8,057 bases of DNA from an uncultured candidate division Zixibacteria bacterium (GTDB lineage Bacteria > Zixibacteria > MSB-5A5 > GN15 > FEB-12), in NCBI GenBank assembly GCA_913009765.1, contig CAJVYT010000187.1, positions 1 to 8,057 on the forward strand. Reading direction: 5' to 3'. The position numbers and the translations under genes are program-made. The notes under the pieces were generated by a model. It worked only from the letters and a program-made list of their open reading frames with translations. It had not been told where the DNA came from and did not search any database. Of this stretch, positions 6,577 through 8,057 are shown piece after piece (within the stretch, counting starts at the first letter, position 1; the number at the start of each line of letters is the position of its first letter).

Positions 6577-6606
6577 ATAATATGATATTCAAAAATTATA
6601 TGTCAA
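6577..6606 (-). promoter_or_regulatory. Predicted minus-strand promoter of a candidate small RNA
   Basis: On the minus strand, a perfect TTGACA (6606-6601), an 18-nt spacer and TATTAT (6582-6577) form a strong sigma70-type promoter with no protein gene downstream within its likely transcript. The expected start is near 6572-6570, at the edge of the 5' arm of the inverted repeat. Confidence 0.55.
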
Positions 6607-6825
6607 TGAATTAATTTATCGGGAATCATAGTCCCTGTAAACCAATCTATTCCCCTCGCATCTTAACTTGTTGTTGCACAATTTCTTACAGAGGAGACTT
6701 CTGATTAGCTCTTATTTGTTTATTCTTTATTCCATCTATTTTAAATTTCTGAATATAATAATAAATAGTTTTAGATAAATCTTTGCTTGTAAGCGTCAAA
6801 ATAATAGATAAATATGATTTTTCGG

Positions 6826-6854
6826 TTGTGTCATCTGAAAATACTGTTTATATT
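6826..6854 (+). promoter_or_regulatory. Predicted promoter of the orphan lipoprotein gene
   Basis: TTGTGT (6826-6831), a 17-nt spacer and TATATT (6849-6854) form a moderate sigma70-like promoter. The predicted start near 6861 leaves a leader of about 36 nt that includes AGGAG at 6882-6886, 10 nt before the ATG at 6897. Confidence 0.45.
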
Positions 6855-6896
6855 CAAAATCTGATTTTTAAAAGAGTGAATAGGAGATATGTTTAT

Positions 6897-7343
6897 ATGC
6901 GTACTGTTTTTAAAAAGATAGCGGTTACTGTGTTCAGTGTAGGAATTGTACTTTCTGTTTTTTCCAGCTGTTCAGATGATATTGTGTTGCCACCGGTTCC
7001 AACATTAATCGGTGAATATAGCGGTCATTATTCTCTGATAGATTTTAGTTTAGGCGGTGCCGGCGACACTTTAATTGATATTGATGTTAATTGGGTCTTT
7101 AGAAAAGATACTTATGAATTAGACGATACAACAAAAACTATTTGTACTCCAAGTGGTTCCTATATTTGGTCAGGAACATCAGTAAATCTTGAGGAAAATT
7201 TTGATGGAAATAGCGGGGGTGTTTGTAATCCCTCTAGGAATCCGATTGGTGATTTCTCTATTCAACGCCCAGACGATTCTCTTATTCTCAAACAGAATAT
7301 AGATAATATCTTTAAAGAAATTCGTCTTAAAAAAATTCAATAA
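6897..7343 (+). CDS. Hypothetical lipoprotein, lipocalin-like size
   Basis: I do not recognise a specific family. From the ATG at 6897 the protein is 148 residues, with a clear lipoprotein signal peptide: MRTVFKK, a hydrophobic core to residue 23, and the lipobox FSSC with Cys25, followed by SDD. The mature part is rich in predicted beta strands (LIGEYSGHYSLIDF, DIDVNWVFRKDTYEL, GSYIWSGTSVNL, DSLILKQNI) and has two further cysteines, Cys83 and Cys110, which could form a disulfide outside the cytoplasm. The 'L.G.Y.G....' opening followed by strands is common in small lipocalin-like or META-like lipoproteins; this is only a resemblance. AGGAG at 6882-6886 supports the start; the frame open upstream to 6783 has no signal peptide and is not used. 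It is a single-gene unit with its own promoter, ending at a strong shared terminator. Confidence 0.78.
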   Translation: MRTVFKKIAVTVFSVGIVLSVFSSCSDDIVLPPVPTLIGEYSGHYSLIDFSLGGAGDTLIDIDVNWVFRKDTYELDDTTKTICTPSGSYIWSGTSVNLEENFDGNSGGVCNPSRNPIGDFSIQRPDDSLILKQNIDNIFKEIRLKKIQ

Positions 7344-7364
7344 AAGATACAAATCTTATACATG

Positions 7365-7398
7365 AAAAAGCAGTCTGCCTAAGTAGACTGCTTTTTTT
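7365..7398. terminator. Bidirectional intrinsic terminator between the lipoprotein gene and phoU
   Basis: A perfect inverted repeat AGCAGTCT / AGACTGCT (7369-7376 and 7385-7392) with an 8-nt loop is flanked by AAAAA on the left and a run of seven T at 7392-7398 on the right. With the A and T runs the stem can extend to 12 bp. It sits between convergent genes and can stop transcription from both sides: the plus-strand lipoprotein gene 21 nt upstream and the minus-strand phoU, whose stop is 41 nt away. Confidence 0.93.
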
Positions 7399-7439
7399 AT
7401 GAGAGAAAAAAATAAAAATTATCACAAAGTAAATATATT

Positions 7440-7971
7440 TTATTCTTCACTGTCTTGATGTCTGATAATTTCACCACTAACCATATAAATAATATCTTCA
7501 GCAATGTTTGTAGCATGATCAGCAATACGTTCCAAATTTCTTGATACCGATAATAAAGAAATATAATATGGAACAAATTCGGGTTCTTGTTTTATGTGTG
7601 CCTGAATTTCTTTATATGCTTTTTTGTGAATTGTATCAACGATGTCATCAGTTGTTAAGACAGTTTTTGCTTTGCCGGCATCCCACGCGACTAACGCATC
7701 GGAGGCATCTTTTACCATTTGTGATGTAATGGTAAGCATCTTGTCTATATCAAACGGCACGTTTCGTTCAGTAAATGGAGCAAAATACTTTATCCTTTTT
7801 GCGATGTTTAATGATAAATCACCTATTCTTTCGAGGTCGTTATTAATTTTTAATACTGCTATCACAAATCGCAAATCTGCGGCAACCGGTTGATGGAGAG
7901 CAAGAATTTTTAAACACTCTTCCTCAACCTCGATTTCATAATTATCAATTTCTATATCTAATGCTTTAATT
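7440..7971 (-). CDS. phoU: Phosphate signalling protein PhoU, N-terminus missing
   Basis: PhoU regulates the PstSCAB phosphate transporter and the PhoR/PhoB two-component system at the inner membrane. The fragment has 177 codons and ends in a TAA at 7442-7440. Two PhoU helical repeats are visible: ECLKILALHQPVAADLR followed by LKINNDLERIGDLSLNIAKR, and later LLSVSRNLERIADHATNIAED. The D/E-rich LERIGD and LERIADH segments are the metal-binding signatures of the family. About 50 residues of the first repeat are missing compared with the usual 215-240. The cause is not natural truncation: real sequence stops at 7971, where an Illumina adapter begins. The frame stays open through the adapter to 8054, so automatic gene calling gives a false 28-residue start containing FFFKQKTAYEIYQ, a contamination peptide. 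pst genes, usual neighbours, would lie beyond the right edge. Confidence 0.95.
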
Positions 7972-8057
7972 AGATCGGAAGAGCACACGTCTGAACTCCA
8001 GTCACACTGATATATCTCGTATGCCGTCTTCTGCTTGAAAAAAAAAATATACAAAAA
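7972..8057. other. Illumina TruSeq adapter read-through with index and poly-A (non-biological)
   Basis: Positions 7972-8005 match the TruSeq indexed adapter, beginning AGATCGGAAGAGCACACGTC and ending CAGTCAC. An 8-nt index ACTGATAT follows at 8006-8013 (I recall this as TruSeq index 25). Positions 8014-8037 match the P7 flow-cell end, starting ATCTCGTATGCCG and ending CTGCTTG. Ten A (8038-8047) and a low-complexity tail (8048-8057) follow, as expected when a sequencer reads past the end of a short insert. None of this belongs to the organism. Confidence 0.99.

Larger units (their letters stand above)
6457..6896. other. 440-bp gene-free, AT-rich intergenic region
   Basis: No convincing protein gene is seen in either strand. 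The left part holds an imperfect inverted repeat (6507-6516 / 6565-6574) and a minus-strand promoter, together read as a candidate small RNA. The middle (about 6607-6780) shows only a weak GGGA/TCCC hairpin near 6620-6634. The right part holds the predicted promoter and ribosome site of the orphan lipoprotein gene. A frame that could extend the lipoprotein gene upstream to 6783 is rejected because it lacks a signal peptide at its start. Confidence 0.7.

Noticed and set aside
6686..6830. Minus-strand open stretch of about 50 codons containing DLSKTIYYYIQKFKIDG, which resembles the end of a Fis-type helix-turn-helix
   Set aside because: There is no ATG or ribosome site, it overlaps the promoter of the orphan lipoprotein gene, and the match is short and in AT-rich sequence. 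A decayed regulator fragment is possible but not supported.
6783..6896. Upstream extension of the orphan lipoprotein frame
   Set aside because: The signal peptide begins at the ATG at 6897, which has AGGAG upstream, and the extension overlaps the predicted promoter.

Overview
The window looks like a complete short contig, with artefacts at both ends. Base composition is AT-rich. The outer-membrane gene content (LptE-like lipoprotein, PorV/PorQ-type barrel protein, several lipoproteins) points to a diderm bacterium, probably in or near the FCB superphylum (Bacteroidota, Ignavibacteria and relatives). Clear Shine-Dalgarno sites and several -35/-10 elements of the TTGACA/TATAAT type argue against classical Bacteroidales/Flavobacteriia, which use a different promoter consensus. 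I cannot place it more finely.

Layout. Positions 1-981 (minus strand) hold two tandem GNAT acetyltransferase genes; the downstream copy runs off the left edge. They are mosaic paralogues: blocks of 100% nucleotide identity alternate with blocks near 75%. A 105-bp divergent control region (982-1086) carries back-to-back promoters. Positions 1087-4016 encode hutU and hutI, the second and third steps of histidine degradation, followed on the same strand by an LptE-like lipoprotein gene (4057-4542). A second promoter at 4574-4602 starts a tightly coupled operon: PorV/PorQ-family outer-membrane protein, a small NTF2-like lipoprotein and a lipoprotein-anchored rhodanese (to 6456). Then comes a 440-bp gene-free region with a candidate minus-strand small RNA (about 6572-6501), an orphan lipoprotein gene (6897-7343), a bidirectional terminator (7365-7398), and a convergent phoU gene truncated on its 5' side.

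Artefact. From 7972 to the right end the sequence is not biological. It is an Illumina TruSeq 3' adapter with an 8-nt index and a poly-A run. The phoU frame happens to stay open through it and would give a false 28-residue N-terminus that should be removed.

How the genes relate: HutU and HutI turn urocanate into formiminoglutamate; hutH and hutG are not present here. LptE and the PorV operon concern the outer membrane, and PhoU concerns phosphate signalling. I found no defence island, CRISPR array, integrase, rRNA or tRNA. The most novel biological candidate is the predicted small RNA; the most certain unusual feature is the adapter chimera.
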